A stretch of DNA of 64,000 bases. Origin: Pseudocoprococcus catus. Its GTDB lineage: Bacteria; Bacillota; Clostridia; Lachnospirales; Lachnospiraceae. The stretch's first letter is position 1, and each line of letters starts with the position of its first letter. The position numbers and the translations under genes are program-made. The notes beneath the pieces were generated by a model. The model searched no databases. It was not told where the DNA came from and saw only the letters and a program-made list of their open reading frames with translations. Where the stretch lies: NCBI RefSeq assembly GCF_019734885.1, contig NZ_JAAXCM010000031.1, forward strand, positions 1 to 64,000, in the 5' to 3' direction. Below, piece by piece: positions 61,955 through 64,000 of the stretch.

Positions 61955-63535
61955 ATGGAACCAGTGAGATTTGAAGAATTAGGAATAGATGACCGTATTT
62001 TAAGAGCTGTAACAGAGATGGGATTTGAAGAGGCAACACCTATTCAGGCTAAGGCTATTCCGGAAGTGATGACAGGTCAGGATATTATCGGACAGGCACA
62101 GACCGGTACAGGTAAGACGGCTTCTTTCGGTATCCCGATGCTGCAGAAAGTGGATCCGAAGAACAGGCATGTTCAGGCAATCGTTCTCTGCCCGACGAGA
62201 GAACTGGCAATCCAGTCAGCAGATGAGATCCGTAAGCTGGCGAAGTTTATGCATGGCATTAAAGTACTGCCGATTTACGGTGGTCAGGATATTGTGAAAC
62301 AGATCCGTTCCCTGAAAACCGGTGTTCAGGTACTGATCGGTACACCGGGACGTGTGATGGACCATATGAGACGCCATACGATTAAGTTGGATGATCTGAA
62401 GATCCTTGTACTGGACGAAGCGGATGAAATGCTGAATATGGGCTTCCGTGAAGATATTGAGACAATTCTTTCCCAGACACCGGAAGAACGTCAGACATTA
62501 CTTTTTTCAGCAACAATGCCTCAGCCGATCATGGAAATTGCCAGAACTTATCAGAAGGATGCCAAGATTGTGAAGGTTGTGAAGAAGGAATTGACAGTTG
62601 CCAATATTGAGCAGTACTATTATGAAGTGCGTCCGAAGAACAAAGAAGAAGTGCTTTCAAGACTTTTGGATATTTATAATCCAGCACTCTCTGTTGTATT
62701 TTGTAATACAAAGAGACAGGTGGATGAGCTGGTGGAAGGATTAAAGGGCAGAGGTTACTTCGCAGAAGGTCTCCACGGAGATATGAAGCAGCAGCAGCGT
62801 GACCGTGTGATGAATGGTTTTCGCAATGGCCGTACAGAGATTCTTGTTGCAACGGATGTGGCTGCCAGAGGTATTGATGTAGACGATGTGGATGCGGTAT
62901 TTAATTATGATCTTCCTCAGGATGACGAATATTATGTGCATCGAATCGGCAGAACAGGCCGTGCAGGCAAGAATGGTAAGGCATTTACATTTATTACAGG
63001 CCGTGAGTTCTACAAGTTGAAGGATATTCAGCGTTACTGCCGTACAAAGATCATTGCAAAGCAGGTGCCTTCATTGAATGATGTGGCCAATGTCAAGGCA
63101 GATAAGATTTTTGAAAAGGTAACAGGTATGATCGATGAAGAAAATCTGAAGCCTTATATCAGTATGATCGAAGACAAGCTTGAGAAAGAAGATTATACAA
63201 CACTGGATCTTGCAGCAGCATTTTTGCGAATGGCACTTGGCGATGACGATAAGAGTGTTGAAGTTGATGATTTTGGCGATACAGGTGCTGAGGACGGTAT
63301 GGTGCGTCTTTTTATTAATATTGGCAAGAATCAGAAGGCAAGACCGGGTGATATTCTTGGGGCGATTGCCGGTGAGACAGGTATTGCAGGCAGTCTGATC
63401 GGTACCATCGATATGTATGACAAGTACACATTTGTTGAGGTTCCGAAGGAATATGCCAGGGATGTACTGAATGCGATGTCCCATGCACGTATCAAAGGCC
63501 GCAATATTAATATTGAGCCGGCCAATAGAAAGTAA
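61955..63535 (+). CDS. DEAD-box RNA helicase (CshA/DeaD-like)
   Basis: 526 aa from the ATG at 61955 with AGGAGG upstream. All core motifs are present: Q motif (EEATPIQAKAIP), I AQTGTGKTAS, Ia PTRELA, GG, Ib TPGRV, II DEAD, III SAT, then ARGIDVDDVD and HRIGRTGRAG. The C-terminal DbpA/CsdA-type RNA-binding domain (about 445-522) has LFINIGKNQKARPGDILGAI. It should unwind structured RNA in ribosome assembly and mRNA decay, often with cold induction. The long leader would suit such control. Confidence 0.93.
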   Translation: MEPVRFEELGIDDRILRAVTEMGFEEATPIQAKAIPEVMTGQDIIGQAQTGTGKTASFGIPMLQKVDPKNRHVQAIVLCPTRELAIQSADEIRKLAKFMHGIKVLPIYGGQDIVKQIRSLKTGVQVLIGTPGRVMDHMRRHTIKLDDLKILVLDEADEMLNMGFREDIETILSQTPEERQTLLFSATMPQPIMEIARTYQKDAKIVKVVKKELTVANIEQYYYEVRPKNKEEVLSRLLDIYNPALSVVFCNTKRQVDELVEGLKGRGYFAEGLHGDMKQQQRDRVMNGFRNGRTEILVATDVAARGIDVDDVDAVFNYDLPQDDEYYVHRIGRTGRAGKNGKAFTFITGREFYKLKDIQRYCRTKIIAKQVPSLNDVANVKADKIFEKVTGMIDEENLKPYISMIEDKLEKEDYTTLDLAAAFLRMALGDDDKSVEVDDFGDTGAEDGMVRLFINIGKNQKARPGDILGAIAGETGIAGSLIGTIDMYDKYTFVEVPKEYARDVLNAMSHARIKGRNINIEPANRK

Positions 63536-63598
63536 TATATCGAATTTGACAGGTGCCTGACAGCAACGATTCTTTAAAGTGAAAGTGGTGAATTGAAT

Positions 63599-63976
63599 AT
63601 GAAGACAAATGATGAATACGAACAGGGTATCAATGAGTCAGGACAGACACAGGTACATCCGGATGTGGTTGAATATGTGGCGGCACACATGCCGGATATG
63701 GATGATCTGATCGATGTGGCCGAGTTATTTAAAGCCTTTGGTGATCTTACAAGATCAAAGATCATCTGTGCACTGGCACAGTCGGAGATGTGTGTCAGTG
63801 ATCTTGCCGTACTGCTTGAAATGAACCAGTCAGCTGTATCCCATCAGCTGCGTATGCTCAAGCAGGTGCGTCTGGTAAAGACGCGAAGAGACGGCAAGGT
63901 TCGCTATTATTCATTGGCAGATGAACATATTCAGAAGTTGTTTCAGGTTGCTTTTGAACATATCATGGAAGATTAA
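63599..63976 (+). CDS. ArsR/SmtB-family metalloregulator
   Basis: 125 aa from the ATG at 63599 (TTG two codons earlier possible). Winged helix with CVSDLAVLLEMNQSAVSHQLRML and the wing RRDGKVRYYSLAD. The C-terminal helix DEHIQKLFQVAFEHIMED has the D-x-H ... H-x-x-E spacing of the alpha-5 zinc site of SmtB. It probably represses a metal-efflux gene and lets go on binding zinc or a similar metal. The target is likely just beyond the window edge. Confidence 0.9.
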   Translation: MKTNDEYEQGINESGQTQVHPDVVEYVAAHMPDMDDLIDVAELFKAFGDLTRSKIICALAQSEMCVSDLAVLLEMNQSAVSHQLRMLKQVRLVKTRRDGKVRYYSLADEHIQKLFQVAFEHIMED

Positions 63977-64000
63977 TTGTTGGTAAATAATGGAAGTTGC

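Overview
The window is about 64 kb of chromosome from a spore-forming, anaerobic, low-to-mid GC Firmicute. It is most probably a member of the Lachnospiraceae (Clostridium cluster XIVa). The evidence is strong AGGAGG-type ribosome binding sites, frequent GTG and TTG starts, sporulation genes (spoIIID, gpr, spoIIP, sigK), a [FeFe]-hydrogenase maturase (hydE), radical-SAM enzymes, and a butyryl-CoA/4-hydroxybutyrate-type CoA-transferase. I saw no rRNA, tRNA, CRISPR array, insertion sequence or complete phage.

Region 1 (1-6.8 kb) is accessory DNA. A leftward cluster encodes a 90-aa protein, an UvrX/DinB-like Y-family polymerase, a YolD-like partner, a zinc-ribbon protein and an Abi-like protein (AbiJ-type N-terminus). 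Upstream lie three tandem GAAC-N4-GTTC LexA boxes. The first sits inside a near-consensus rightward promoter that leads to a small, possibly frameshifted ORF. A small two-helix membrane protein and an AAA-ATPase/PD-(D/E)XK protein follow.

Region 2 (6.9-13 kb) holds a MerR regulator, a DUF4230 membrane protein, exonuclease III, spoIIID with a sigma-E-like promoter, an M20 peptidase, hydE and a YdcZ-type membrane protein.

Region 3 (13-37.6 kb) largely keeps the gene order of the Bacillus subtilis comE-to-yqeV region: comEA, comEC, holA, rpsT, gpr, spoIIP, lepA, hemW, hrcA-grpE-dnaK-dnaJ, prmA, rsmE, mtaB. The insertions are a two-component system plus a GerMN lipoprotein between comEA and comEC, a cysteine desulfurase/thiI pair, and an HPr-like gene. 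The chaperone operon has a perfect CIRCE operator.

Region 4 (37.7-43.5 kb) keeps the order of the B. subtilis yrzL-yrrK-yrzB-yrrL-yrrM-yrrN/O block (ireB, ruvX, DUF1292, a short MltG-like protein, trmR, U32 protein), with a Fur-family gene and ribonuclease J added. It converges on a sigK gene that lacks a pro-sequence.

Region 5 (44-57 kb) has yqeG, efp, aroE, glmM, rqcH and the yicC-remA-gmk-rpoZ operon with a FlK-like thioesterase. A DUF5685/J-domain pair, an orphan barstar and a two-domain parvulin follow. The glmM/rqcH spacer is a 460-bp nest of long inverted repeats.

Region 6 (57-64 kb) has an RlmD-like methyltransferase with a radical-SAM gene, a small membrane protein, the CoA-transferase, a DEAD-box helicase and an ArsR/SmtB repressor at the edge.

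The least understood parts are the SOS-linked polymerase/Abi cassette, the DUF5685/J-domain pair, and three kinds of structured intergenic repeat (36.1, 45.4 and 48.0-48.4 kb).
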